DNA from: CAINVV01 sp038323575
GTDB lineage: Bacteria > Bacteroidota > Bacteroidia > Bacteroidales > Prolixibacteraceae
DNA length: 64,000 bases
Direction of reading: 5' to 3'
Assembly (NCBI GenBank): GCA_038323575.1
Contig: JBBQHB010000010.1
Location: 1 to 64,000 of the forward strand
The translations under genes were made by a program, and so were the position numbers. The notes under the pieces are model-generated. The model had not been told where the DNA came from. It was given only the letters and a program-made list of their open reading frames with translations, and made no database searches. This document shows positions 43,012 through 51,037 of the stretch, one piece after another; position 1 is the stretch's first letter, and each line of letters opens with the position of its first letter.

Positions 43012-43716
43012 ATGAAAACCCGCAGTCGTTTGATGAAATTAACGGCGATTTTATTCGTCACCCTGTTATTTTTCTCCGCTACCAACGCCCAGAAAAGCAA
43101 GACTCCGGTCACTGACAAATGGGAGCCGGAGATAGCAGCCTTTGAAAAGCTTGACCAGACTGAGAAATACCCGGATCAATCCATCCTTTTTGTAGGAAGT
43201 TCAAGTATTCGTCTTTGGAGTACCCTGGAAGACCAGATGGCGCCCTACCCGGTCATCCAGAGGGGATTCGGCGGGTCCAACTCTCCGGCTGTGGCAAAGT
43301 ACATTCAACGTATTGCTTATCCCCATCAGTTCAGGGCGGTGGTTATTTTCGTAGCCAACGATATTACCGGTTCTCCAGGCGACCTTACTCCCAAAGAAAG
43401 TGCCAATACGTTTAAGGAAATCGTAAAAACCATTCGCGCTAAATACAAGAAACAGCCTGTATTTATTGTCGAAATAACGCCTTCCCAGAGCCGCTGGAAA
43501 CAGTGGCCGCTTATTCAGCAGGACAACGCCTTGCTGAAATCTTATTGCGAAAAGGGAAAAAACCTCTATTTTATCGAGACAGCCAATAGCTACCTGAATG
43601 AAAAGGGCGAACCCCGCAACGAGCTTTTCAGGGAAGACCACCTGCACCAGAACGCACAGGGATACCTTATCTGGGGGAAGCTGATCAAGGATGAGTTAAA
43701 CAAAAGGTTGAAATAG
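43012..43716 (+). CDS. Secreted SGNH/GDSL-type hydrolase
   Basis: A 234-residue exported esterase-like protein; signal peptide residues 1-26 (ending TNA-Q). The SGNH blocks are: block I ILFVGSSSIRLW with Ser64, block II RGFGGSN, block III VANDI where most members have GxND, and block V REDHLHQN with the Asp-His pair. The Gly of block III, which helps form the oxyanion hole, is thus replaced by Ala. Related proteins are annotated as lysophospholipase L1-like or G-D-S-L esterases; in Bacteroidota many deacetylate glycans. It is 41 bp after rimO, but linkage of function is not apparent. The GATAAAG repeat tract begins immediately after its stop codon. Confidence 0.87.
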   Translation: MKTRSRLMKLTAILFVTLLFFSATNAQKSKTPVTDKWEPEIAAFEKLDQTEKYPDQSILFVGSSSIRLWSTLEDQMAPYPVIQRGFGGSNSPAVAKYIQRIAYPHQFRAVVIFVANDITGSPGDLTPKESANTFKEIVKTIRAKYKKQPVFIVEITPSQSRWKQWPLIQQDNALLKSYCEKGKNLYFIETANSYLNEKGEPRNELFREDHLHQNAQGYLIWGKLIKDELNKRLK

Positions 43717-43871
43717 AAAGGATAAAGGATAAAGGATAAAGGATAAAGGATAAAGTAGACTTGGTTTTGAGGGGAAAGGTTGCGTTCTGTTAAAGTCAAT
43801 TGAAGTTATTTTACTGGAATTCAGATCGTTGCGTTCTTAACTTTATCCTTTATCCTTTATCCTTTACCCTT
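43717..43871. repeat. Inverted tandem heptamer (GATAAAG) tract
   Basis: From 43717 the unit GGATAAA is repeated about five times (to 43755). After ~85 bases the reverse complement, CTTTATC repeated about four times, runs from 43841 to 43871. The arms pair over at least 25 bases, so the spacer can fold into a long hairpin. The same unit returns at 50952-51037. Confidence 0.9.
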
Positions 43872-43911
43872 ATGAACACGGAATAATCAATTACAAAATA
43901 AAAGAAACATC

Positions 43912-44448
43912 ATGAATACATGGTTTGAGTGCACGGCGAAATACGCCAAAATGGATGAGAACGGCCGCGAAAAGAAAGTAAGCGAAACCTACCTGTTGGA
44001 TGCCATCTCCTTTACGGAAGCAGAAACGCGGATTTACAAGGAGCTGGTCGCCATGGTAAGCGGCGAATTTTCGGTAACCCGGATATCCCGGACCAACCTG
44101 GCAGAGATAATTCCTTCTGAAACGGGCGACCGTTGGTACAAAGCCAAAGTTACCTTCATTACTTTCGATGAGGAGAGCGGTAAAGAGAAACGGGTAAGCC
44201 AGTTTGTACTCGTATTCTCAGATACTGTCAGGAATGCTTTCGACCAGGTGATCGAGGCGATGAAAGGGATGATGGCCGATTTCGAAATCAGTGGTATTAC
44301 CGAAAGCCCGATCGTGGATGTTTTCCCGTATGTACCTGAAGTACAGAAAATACCTGAGAATTTTACGAAAGTGATCAACGGCGATTTCCAGGTAGAGGAT
44401 GACGAGTCAGAGACGTCTGTCGAAGAGGACGACCTGAGATTTAACTAA
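43912..44448 (+). CDS. DUF4494 family protein
   Basis: A 178-residue protein (MNTWFECTAKYAKMDENGRE, then KKVSETYLLDAISFTEAETR) that matches a small family found mainly in Bacteroidota. The N-terminal half is a mixed alpha-beta fold with strand EFSVTRISRTNLAEI; the middle (GDRWYKAKVTFITFDEESGK) shows an internal similarity to the start. The C terminus is acidic (QVEDDESETSVEEDD). No signal peptide or catalytic motif was seen. Function unknown; the pattern of aromatic residues suggests binding of a partner. It follows the inverted GATAAAG tract, so it is likely independent of the SGNH gene. Confidence 0.8.
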   Translation: MNTWFECTAKYAKMDENGREKKVSETYLLDAISFTEAETRIYKELVAMVSGEFSVTRISRTNLAEIIPSETGDRWYKAKVTFITFDEESGKEKRVSQFVLVFSDTVRNAFDQVIEAMKGMMADFEISGITESPIVDVFPYVPEVQKIPENFTKVINGDFQVEDDESETSVEEDDLRFN

Positions 44449-44499
44449 ATTACACTTTTGTCTGGTAATAATTATTTCACTTAAGTAGATTAGCACAAA

Positions 44500-44825
44500 A
44501 TCGGCCATGCCTAAGGCATTTTGGTAGGTTTGTGCGCATTTTTTCCACGGAATAAATTCCTAGGCTACAACATGGTTTGTGCCAAAGGCACACGGGATGA
44601 ATCGTGCCTCTGGCACTCAGCCTTGATCTCAAAGGATTGTAGCCTGCATTCCCGGTTACCCATAATCCAACCTGTCAATGCCGTCAGGCATGGCCGATCT
44701 TGTAGCCTCGGAATTTATTCCGTGGAAAAATGTAAAGATTTATATCGTTAATATTCAGCATGTCAATGCCGTCAGGCATGGCCGATCTTGTAGCCTCGGA
44801 ATTTATTCCGTGGAAAAATGATGTT
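44500..44825. repeat. REP cluster with a perfect 60-bp direct repeat
   Basis: A 60-base unit (TGTCAATGCCGTCAGGCATG ... ATTCCGTGGAAAAATG) occurs identically at 44674-44733 and 44761-44820. It is built from hairpins such as TGCCgtcaGGCA and CGGAATttATTCCG. Inverted relatives of the parts appear at 44500-44570 (GGCCATGCCTAAGGCATT; TTCCACGGAATAAATTCC). The 615-base gap 44449-45063 contains no supported gene beyond this cluster. No RAYT gene lies next to it. Confidence 0.85.
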
Positions 44826-45063
44826 GCTAAAAAGCAGTGCCGTAGGTCCGGCCCATTCTGTTTATTTGGCAGCAAACCAATGCAAACACAGTTTGGAATC
44901 AGAGAAATGTCCTTTGTACCGGCAGTTCCTGTCAGGAATAATCTGTTTCCATTCAACACTTCGCAAAGAATATTTTCTACATTTACCTTTAGAATGATTA
45001 ACCTCATTCCCGTTCATGTATCAGAATTCCGCCGAATAGACTCGAAAATATCAGATTCACAAA

Positions 45064-46479
45064 ATGTTACACGGAAAAAACCTTTTGAAATACAAAATAT
45101 TCATCATTCTGATATTTATATCCCAATTGTCTTTTACTCAAAATTTCAGGGGTTTATGGAAAGGACAATTTCAGAATAGTGATTCGATTATTCCTGTTCA
45201 GTTCAATGTGATGATACAAAAGGATTCAATGGTCGGGGTAATAATGCAAAAGCCTTATTTATGCTCTTTTACGGACAGCAGCTATGTCGGAGATACCCTT
45301 CAATTAAAATCTGCAAAGTACAGGATTGCCTATAACTGCCATTTGACAGACAATAAAAATCAACTCACAGGTGAATTTGTGATGAACGGAAAGTATTATC
45401 ACCTGGAAATGTCCAGGGGAAATTACGCTGTATATCGTCCGCAGGAACCTAAAAAGCCTTACCCCTATTATTCGGAAGACGTTGTCTTTTTCAATAAAAA
45501 TGACAGTACCAGGCTTGCCGGGACTTTAACAATACCAGATAAAAAAGGCGAATTTCCTGCCGTTGTTTTAATTGGTGGTAGTTATCCGACCAATAGAAAC
45601 GGTGAATCCAATCACCATAAAATGTTCCTGGTGCTGGCAGATTATTTAACAAGAAACGGAATTGCGGTACTGAGGTATGATGCAAGAGGAGTCAATAAAT
45701 CATCAGGAAATTTTCATGAATCCACACCGGCTGATTTTGCAAAAGATGTGATTTCCGGATACCACTATTTAGCCGAAAGAAAAGAAATAAACAGGAAAGC
45801 AATTGGCTTGATCGGACACAGTGAAGGTGGTCTGGTGGCATCCATAGCCGGATCTCTCTGCCATGAGATAGACTTTATCGTGTTACTGGCTAGTCCCGGT
45901 ATTATGCTAAAAGAAATCTTCCTGTCTCAACTGGAGCAAAATCATAAATCCTTAGAAACCAGCAAAGAAAATTACGAATTTTGGAGAAAATTTTATGAAT
46001 TATGTTACCTGTCGATTGAACAAGGGAAGGAAACAAAAGCCATTAAAGATACACTAAATCGTTTACGAGAGGAGTACCTGAACCTTCAGCCAAAACCAGA
46101 TTTCATTGATTATGCTATTTTTAGCTTTTATGAAATATTAAATATGAGCGCCAGTCCTCACAATCAATTTTGTATAACCTGCAATCCTTCTTACTATTTG
46201 GAAAAGGTGATTTGTCCGGTACTTTCCTTAAACGGCAATAAAGACTTCATGGTGGAGGCCCGGATAAATCAGGATGCCATTAGAAAAGCGCTGATTGAGG
46301 GAGGAAACAAAGATTTTGAACTATCTGTTTTGGATAGGTTAAATCATTCATTCCAGGAATGCAGAACAGGTTCAATAAGAGAGTATGGGGTAATTGAACA
46401 AACATTTTCGCCCAGGGCACTCAACGATATATCGGATTGGATATTGAAGCATGCCAAAAAGGCAATCTGCAAGTTGTAG
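45064..46479 (+). CDS. Exported alpha/beta hydrolase
   Basis: A 471-residue protein with an N-terminal export signal (residues 8-25). An accessory beta-rich domain (30-125) precedes the hydrolase. The nucleophile is Ser253 in GHSEGG, the acid is likely Asp in NGNKDFMVEA (~395) and the His in LNHSFQE (~440). The oxyanion region GGSYPTNRNG follows VVLI (168-171). Similar Bacteroidota proteins act as esterases or acyl-peptide hydrolases. An AT-rich leader lies upstream after the REP cluster. The substrate is unknown. Confidence 0.85.
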   Translation: MLHGKNLLKYKIFIILIFISQLSFTQNFRGLWKGQFQNSDSIIPVQFNVMIQKDSMVGVIMQKPYLCSFTDSSYVGDTLQLKSAKYRIAYNCHLTDNKNQLTGEFVMNGKYYHLEMSRGNYAVYRPQEPKKPYPYYSEDVVFFNKNDSTRLAGTLTIPDKKGEFPAVVLIGGSYPTNRNGESNHHKMFLVLADYLTRNGIAVLRYDARGVNKSSGNFHESTPADFAKDVISGYHYLAERKEINRKAIGLIGHSEGGLVASIAGSLCHEIDFIVLLASPGIMLKEIFLSQLEQNHKSLETSKENYEFWRKFYELCYLSIEQGKETKAIKDTLNRLREEYLNLQPKPDFIDYAIFSFYEILNMSASPHNQFCITCNPSYYLEKVICPVLSLNGNKDFMVEARINQDAIRKALIEGGNKDFELSVLDRLNHSFQECRTGSIREYGVIEQTFSPRALNDISDWILKHAKKAICKL

Positions 46480-46528
46480 CCTCGTTATTTATTCAGTGTG
46501 ATATGATGCATTAAAAATTGTATTCCTT

Positions 46529-46750
46529 TTATCCTCTAGCCCAAGTGTCGATATCGTCAATATTCCCATCAAAATCGTCATAATCGCCTAATTTACTATC
46601 AGTCAAGGCGTTGAAATAATCTCTCTCGTAATCATCTTCACCTGGATCATAATTTGCATATTCGTCTTCATCAAAACTACTTTCATTGTTCTCTACAAAA
46701 TCTTGTTCTATACAATCTTCATCAAGATAATAACCAAATCTATTGAACAT
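46529..46750 (-). CDS. Small highly acidic hypothetical protein, possibly a fragment
   Basis: A 73-residue protein with about one-third Asp and Glu (for example NNESSFDEDEYANYDPGEDD). No family recognised. The frame stays open upstream of the ATG for another ~50 codons (FEVKPVIEASDFQL, KIYFYDITKKEMF) back to a TAA near 46903, without another ATG, so it may be the end of a longer gene with a damaged start. Low confidence that it is expressed as drawn. Confidence 0.4.
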   Translation of the reverse strand: MFNRFGYYLDEDCIEQDFVENNESSFDEDEYANYDPGEDDYERDYFNALTDSKLGDYDDFDGNIDDIDTWARG

Positions 46751-47264
46751 TTCCTTCTTTGTTATGTCATAAAAATAGATTTTATTCTCAGAGTCAAATG
46801 TTACTTTAAAAGTGTTTTGGAATTTCTCTAAATTTATTTGCTCAACCTGCTGATTAAGCTGAAAATCCGATGCCTCTATTACGGGTTTAACTTCAAAAAT
46901 AGGTTACTGTTCTGGTGTAATGAAGTTGTTAACACACCAAAGATATAAAATTAGAGGTGGTCAAAAAATCAGTTTATAACGTGCCTGGATGGCACAGTTT
47001 AGCCATGTGTTCCGGTGCGAAATACTGGACCAAATGGGTTAATATATCTGGGCAATCCGTACATGATATACCGGATTTGTTTAAGAAAAGTAGGCTAACG
47101 GTCCTGACTTCGCTGCGTTGCAGGGATTTCTCAGAAAGCTAAAGATACGATTTTATTCAAACGCAACAAGAATTCGTTTTTAGAGTGACCGAAAAATAGT
47201 CCTCAGACTTCTCCTTTTGATCCGTTCAAAAAATTGAGTTCTTTTAATTTGACCGCAGATAATG
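46751..47264. other. Gene-poor spacer before hicBA
   Basis: About 500 bases with only the possible 5' extension of the acidic frame (46751-46903). The stretch 46904-47264 has short open frames but none with convincing composition. Nothing more was identified. Confidence 0.5.
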
Positions 47265-47272
47265 TATATTTG
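47265..47272 (+). promoter_or_regulatory. Possible -7 promoter element for hicBA
   Basis: TATATTTG (47265-47272) matches the TAnnTTTG box of Bacteroidota promoters. A TTTG at 47248-47251 is too close for a standard -33 box, so the match is partial. The hicB start at 47289 is 16 bases further, giving a very short leader. Confidence 0.4.
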
Positions 47273-47288
47273 TGAAAAATATGACCCC

Positions 47289-47513
47289 ATGAAAAAAATA
47301 AGCATAACCGCAATAATCGAAAAAAGTCCGGATGGCTGGTATGTTGGGCAAATTGAAGAATTCCCCGAAGCAGTTTCGCAAGGGAAAACGATTAAAGAAC
47401 TGCAGGAAAATCTAATTGATGCATTAATTTTGCTTATGGAAACAAGGAAAGAAATCACATCTGCAACTTATATCGGAAGAAAGACAATGAGACGAAAGTT
47501 AAATTTTGTTTGA
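47289..47513 (+). CDS. hicB: HicB-type antitoxin
   Basis: A 74-residue antitoxin from ATG 47289 (MKKISITAIIEKSPDGWYVG); an upstream ATG at 47262 overlaps the promoter-like element and is less likely. The HicB partial RNase H fold is seen in GWYVGQIEEFPEAVSQGKTI followed by KELQENLIDALILL. There is no separate DNA-binding domain, so it is a minimal HicB. It should bind and block the downstream HicA RNase and help repress the operon. Stop and next start share one base (TGATG), so the genes are translationally coupled. Confidence 0.9.
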   Translation: MKKISITAIIEKSPDGWYVGQIEEFPEAVSQGKTIKELQENLIDALILLMETRKEITSATYIGRKTMRRKLNFV

Positions 47514-47701
47514 TGAAAAGGGGCGAGTTTATAAAATACCTAAAGAAAAACAACTGTGATTTATTGAGAGAAGGTTCCAAACACAGTGTTTATTTCAACA
47601 TGATAAACAATAAGCAAACCACAATTCCACGTCATCCTGAAATTGCAGATATTCTTTGTAAAGTGATTTGTAAACAATTAGAAATCCCACCAGTCAAGTG
47701 A
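47513..47701 (+). CDS. hicA: HicA-type toxin (mRNA interferase)
   Basis: A 62-residue protein of the YcfA/HicA family. The dsRBD-like fold is visible as FIKYLKKNNCDLLREGSKHS with the catalytic His in GSKHSVYFN, then TTIPRHPEIADILCKVICKQ. It cleaves mRNA when not held by HicB. The antitoxin-first order (hicB then hicA) is the reverse of the classic hicAB but is seen in other genomes. A strong terminator follows at 47729. The ATG at 47513 overlaps the hicB stop. Confidence 0.9.
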   Translation: MKRGEFIKYLKKNNCDLLREGSKHSVYFNMINNKQTTIPRHPEIADILCKVICKQLEIPPVK

Positions 47702-47728
47702 GGTCTTAAGGTGGGTCTTTGAAAATTA

Positions 47729-47770
47729 ACCCCCGTCGAATTTTGGCAATTTTACGGGGGTGTTTTTTTT
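47729..47770 (+). terminator. Rho-independent terminator after hicBA
   Basis: ACCCCCGT (47729-47736) pairs with ACGGGGGT (47754-47761); after a G comes a run of eight T (47763-47770). It ends hicBA transcription and lies 30 bp before the 3' end of the convergent deacylase gene. Confidence 0.9.
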
Positions 47771-47799
47771 GGAAGCAATCAGGCAGAAATACAACCTCT

Positions 47800-48861
47800 C
47801 TATTGCAACTCCAACTGATCAAACAGTTTAATATAAATCTCAACTCCTTTCCTGATTTCCTCCAAATAAATGAATTCGTCGGCAGTATGCGACCGTGCCG
47901 ATTCACCCGGACCAATTTTCACGGAGGTACAAGGAATTACTGCCTGGTCGGAGGTTGTCGGCGAGCCGTAGGTTGAAAGCCCCAAAGCGATTCCTCTTTG
48001 CACAAGCGGGTGCTCAAGCGGAATGCCTGATGAATTTAAACGGAAAGACCTCGGCTTCACTTCAGACTCAATACTTCCGGCAATGATCTTGTAAACTTCT
48101 TCATTGGTATAGCACTCATTGGTGCGAACATCCGCCACAAACCGGCAGGAGTCGGGCACTACGTTGTGCTGGGTTCCGGATTCAATCATGGTAACCGAAA
48201 TTTTTACGGGTCCCAGTATAGCTGAACATTCCGGAAAAGACAAATCTTTCAGAATATTAATATCAGCCAAAGCCTTGTAAATCGCATTCTCCCCTTCGTT
48301 CCGGGCTGCATGACCAAGTTTTCCTTTGGCCTCGCAATCCAATACCAGCAACCCTTTTTCTGCTACTGCCATCTGCATCCCGGTAGGCTCACCTACAACT
48401 GCCAGGTTGATTTTCCCGAATTGCTTAAGAACAGATGCGATGCCGTTCAAACCGGACACCTCTTCTTCGGCGCTGGCACAAAAAATCAGGTTGTATGGCT
48501 GCGGTTTCTGCTCCAGGTGGCGAAAGGCACACAAAAGCGCTACTACAGATGCCCCGGCATCGTTGCTTCCAAGACCGGTCAGTTTCCCGTCCGCTTCCAC
48601 TGCCCCGAATGGGTCATGGCTCCAGGCTTTGGCCGGCAGCACCGTATCTACATGTGAATCCAGCAAAATGGTCGGAAGATCCTCGTTCCACCCGGAAGAG
48701 AAAATCCAGACGTTGTTGCCTTCCCGGTAGGGTTGGTACCCCCATGCAGTCAGGGTTTGTTCTATCATAGTCGCAACGGGACCCTCCTCCCTGCTCAAAG
48801 AAGGGATTCTGATCATGGAACGGAGAAGTGCGATAGAATCTTCGAGAAATACCGGGTTCAT
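47800..48861 (-). CDS. M20 family N-acyl amino acid deacylase of arginine synthesis (ArgE-like)
   Basis: A 353-residue zinc hydrolase, last gene of the arg cluster. The co-catalytic site is DSHVDTV (H70, D72), GSNDAGASV (D101) and SAEEEVSG (E132-E134), as in M20 deacylases such as ArgE and DapE. With a succinylornithine-type transcarbamylase next door, its likely substrate is N-succinyl-L-citrulline (or N-acetylcitrulline) giving citrulline for ArgG. The choice of acyl group is inference from ArgF'. It is 145 bp downstream of argB; the gap carries a large inverted repeat. It converges with hicBA. Confidence 0.88.
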   Translation of the reverse strand: MNPVFLEDSIALLRSMIRIPSLSREEGPVATMIEQTLTAWGYQPYREGNNVWIFSSGWNEDLPTILLDSHVDTVLPAKAWSHDPFGAVEADGKLTGLGSNDAGASVVALLCAFRHLEQKPQPYNLIFCASAEEEVSGLNGIASVLKQFGKINLAVVGEPTGMQMAVAEKGLLVLDCEAKGKLGHAARNEGENAIYKALADINILKDLSFPECSAILGPVKISVTMIESGTQHNVVPDSCRFVADVRTNECYTNEEVYKIIAGSIESEVKPRSFRLNSSGIPLEHPLVQRGIALGLSTYGSPTTSDQAVIPCTSVKIGPGESARSHTADEFIYLEEIRKGVEIYIKLFDQLELQ

Positions 48862-48893
48862 TTGCTGTAGATTATGGTTTGTTTTCCTTTCAT

Positions 48894-49005
48894 AAAGTGA
48901 CTAAAGTGAGCTAAAGTGACTAAAGGTATGAACTCCAAACAATTTGTGATTGTGGCTTAAGTACTTTAGTCACTTTAGCTCACTTTAGTTCACTTTAGTT
49001 CACTT
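48894..49005. repeat. Inverted AAAGTGACT-type tandem repeat between argB and the deacylase
   Basis: AAAGTGACTAAAGTGAGCTA followed by AAGTGACTAAAG (48894-48925) and, after ~37 bases, ACTTTAGTCACTTTAGCTCA followed by CTTTAGTTCACTTTAGTTCACTT (48963-49005). The first arm's reverse complement matches the second almost perfectly over 32 bases. The argB stop codon is just beyond it, so it separates two genes of the same operon. Confidence 0.92.
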
Positions 49006-49006
49006 C

Positions 49007-49786
49007 CTACTCTAAAACGAGCCTGGTACCCCTCAACCCCTCCGAAATCCCGGCAGGATTGGTGATAACCACCACGCCTACACCACGGCGGAGGGCGGCA
49101 AAACCGTCTGATAATTTGGGGATCATGCCGCCTGTAACAACACCATCTTTTTTCAGTTGTTCGAAAAATTCAGGATTGATTTCATTGATTTTTGTGTGTT
49201 CATCTGTCTCATTCATCAGTACGCCGGATTTCTCGAAACAGAAAATCAGTCTGACTTCGTAATCGAAACACATGGCAACTGCCAGTTCGGATGCTATGGT
49301 ATCTGCATTGGTATTGAGCAGCTGGCCATGCCCGTCGTGGGTAATAGGGGCCATAACCGGCACGTCACCCGAGATAAGCAATTCATTTAATGCCTGGTAA
49401 TTGACCTGTTTAACATCGCCTACAAACCCGTAATCAATTTCACCAACAGGACGCTTTACGGCACGGACGAGATCAAGGTCGGCACCGGTCAAACCAATGG
49501 CATTGTTGCCCAATGCCTGAAGACCGGCTACTATGTTCTTGTTGACCAGCCCCGCATAGACCATCGTGCACACTTTCAGTGTTTCGGCATCAGTAATTCT
49601 TCTTCCGTCTACTTTCTTGCTTTCCAGCCCAAGTTTTTCAGAAAGAATGGTTGCCGTTTTACCTCCTCCATGTACCAGAATTTTATTTCCGGCTATCCGT
49701 GAAAAATCTTTCAGAAAGGATTTCAGGGAGGCTTCCTCTTCTACGACGTTTCCCCCTACCTTTATGATTGTCAAATGGTCACTCAT
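49007..49786 (-). CDS. argB: N-acylglutamate kinase
   Basis: A 259-residue amino-acid kinase phosphorylating the gamma-carboxyl of N-acyl-L-glutamate (acetyl in most bacteria, probably succinyl here). Family marks are IIKVGGNVVEEE at the start (Lys9 and the GG loop), LVHGGGKTATILSEKLGL, the middle TDAETLKVCTMV and GMIPKLSDGFAALRRGVGVV near the end. It overlaps argF' by 4 bp (ATGA), so the two are translationally coupled. Second step of the arginine pathway, in the cytoplasm. No arginine-binding N-terminal helix for feedback control is obvious. Confidence 0.95.
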   Translation of the reverse strand: MSDHLTIIKVGGNVVEEEASLKSFLKDFSRIAGNKILVHGGGKTATILSEKLGLESKKVDGRRITDAETLKVCTMVYAGLVNKNIVAGLQALGNNAIGLTGADLDLVRAVKRPVGEIDYGFVGDVKQVNYQALNELLISGDVPVMAPITHDGHGQLLNTNADTIASELAVAMCFDYEVRLIFCFEKSGVLMNETDEHTKINEINPEFFEQLKKDGVVTGGMIPKLSDGFAALRRGVGVVVITNPAGISEGLRGTRLVLE

Positions 49787-50733
49787 AAATTACGCTCCAA
49801 TATCATTTTTAAAACTGTCTGGGCCGAATATACGCGATTTTCTGCTTCCTTCACCACGATGGAAAGTTCACTGTCCAAAACTTCATCGGATACGATCATG
49901 TTTCTGCGTACCGGCAGGCAATGCATGAACCTGGCATTGTTGGTCAGCTTCATTTTGTCCATCGTAACGGTCCAGTTCCTGTCTTTGGACAGAATTTTGC
50001 CGTAATCTCCGTATGCCGACCAGTTTTTGGCATAGATGAAATCGGCTCCGGCAAAGGCTTTGTCCTGATTGTATTCAACTTTCAGATCACCCATAAATTC
50101 GGGAGCCAGTTCATAGCCTTCAGGATGCGTGACTACCAGTTCATAATCAGTTTGCCTCATCCACTCGACAAATGAGTTGGGCACCGCCTGCGGCAAAGCT
50201 TTGGGATGGGGTGCCCATGTAAGCACAACTTTGGGTTTTGGTTTGCGTTTGAACTCCTCGATGGTAAGCAGGTCGGCAAAACTCTGCAGCGGGTGACGGG
50301 TTGCCGCTTCCATGCTGACAACCGGTACTCCGGCATACTCAATAAACTGGTTGAGGATTCTCTCCTCGTAATCATCTTCTTTGCTTTCGAAACGGGCAAA
50401 CGCACGAACCCCGATGACATCGCAATAGGTACCGATCACCGGAATAGCTTCGCGCAGGTGTTCCGGTTTGTCGCCATCCATCACAACGCCCAGTTCGGTC
50501 TCAAGACTCCAGCCATCCTGTTTGACATTCAGTACCATGCAATTCATTCCGAGGTTCATGGCAGCCTTCTGGGTACTTAACCTGGTGCGCAGGCTGGAGT
50601 CAAAAAAAATCAGGATCATGGTTTTGTTTTTACCAAGATGCTGGTAACCGTAAGGATTCTTCTTCACTTCCAGGGCTGTTTTTACCGCCTCTTTCAGGTT
50701 CGGAATATCGTAAACTGATGTAAAATGCTTCAT
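49783..50733 (-). CDS. argF': N-succinylornithine carbamoyltransferase-type ArgF'
   Basis: A 316-residue transcarbamylase colinear with the Bacteroides fragilis succinylornithine enzyme. Carbamoyl phosphate motif: SSLRTR at 46-51. Residues 88-93 read DKPEHL, with proline exactly at position 90. In published work this proline sets succinylornithine specificity, while acetylornithine enzymes have Glu there. Other marks are RHPLQSFADLL and MHCLPVRRNM. It transfers carbamoyl phosphate (made by CarAB, at the far end of the window) to N-succinylornithine. It is coupled to argB by overlap and separated from proA by a 297-bp repeat-rich gap. Confidence 0.94.
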   Translation of the reverse strand: MKHFTSVYDIPNLKEAVKTALEVKKNPYGYQHLGKNKTMILIFFDSSLRTRLSTQKAAMNLGMNCMVLNVKQDGWSLETELGVVMDGDKPEHLREAIPVIGTYCDVIGVRAFARFESKEDDYEERILNQFIEYAGVPVVSMEAATRHPLQSFADLLTIEEFKRKPKPKVVLTWAPHPKALPQAVPNSFVEWMRQTDYELVVTHPEGYELAPEFMGDLKVEYNQDKAFAGADFIYAKNWSAYGDYGKILSKDRNWTVTMDKMKLTNNARFMHCLPVRRNMIVSDEVLDSELSIVVKEAENRVYSAQTVLKMILERNL

Positions 50734-50808
50734 ACTATTTTGGATTTTCGATTTTAGATTTTGGAATTTCGCCAGGCATCATTGTGGTCCTTAATGGGTA
50801 TTTTTTGT

Positions 50809-50848
50809 CCTTTGTGGTATAAAAGAATAAATAATTTTACCACAAAGG
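50809..50848. repeat. Hairpin upstream of argF' in the proA spacer
   Basis: CCTTTGTGGTA (50809-50819) and TACCACAAAGG (50838-50848) form an 11-base inverted repeat, extended by TTTT/AAAA. Closer to argF' lies GGATTTTCGATTTTAGATTTTGG (about 50744-50766), made of the same TTTTCGA-type unit as the argC-argD spacer. Confidence 0.75.
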
Positions 50849-50951
50849 GCTCAAAGGGAAGCACTGAGGAGTACACAAAGGCGGCAATTTTGAACCATTA
50901 ATATTAAAAAATATGAATTATTATGCTAAAATACTGATAGTTGCGTTTCCA

Positions 50952-51037
50952 CTTTATCCTTTATCCTTTCTCCTTTCTCCTTTCTCCTTTCTCCTTTATC
51001 CTTTATCCTTTCTCCTTTATCCTTTATCCTTTATCCC
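50952..51037. repeat. CTTTATC/CTTTCTC heptamer tract at the proA 3' end
   Basis: About twelve copies of a 7-base unit, CTTTATC with CTTTCTC variants. Read on the minus strand it gives the proA stop codon (GGA TAA at 51031-51036). It is the same unit as at 43717-43871, here as a single arm without its reverse complement nearby. Confidence 0.92.

Noticed and set aside
44684..45007. Minus-strand frame of 107 codons in the REP cluster
   Set aside because: Built from repeated REP hairpins and lacking any family resemblance.
50952..51037. Possible CRISPR array
   Set aside because: Units are 7 bases with no spacers between them; a microsatellite, not a CRISPR. The same holds for the other tandem tracts.
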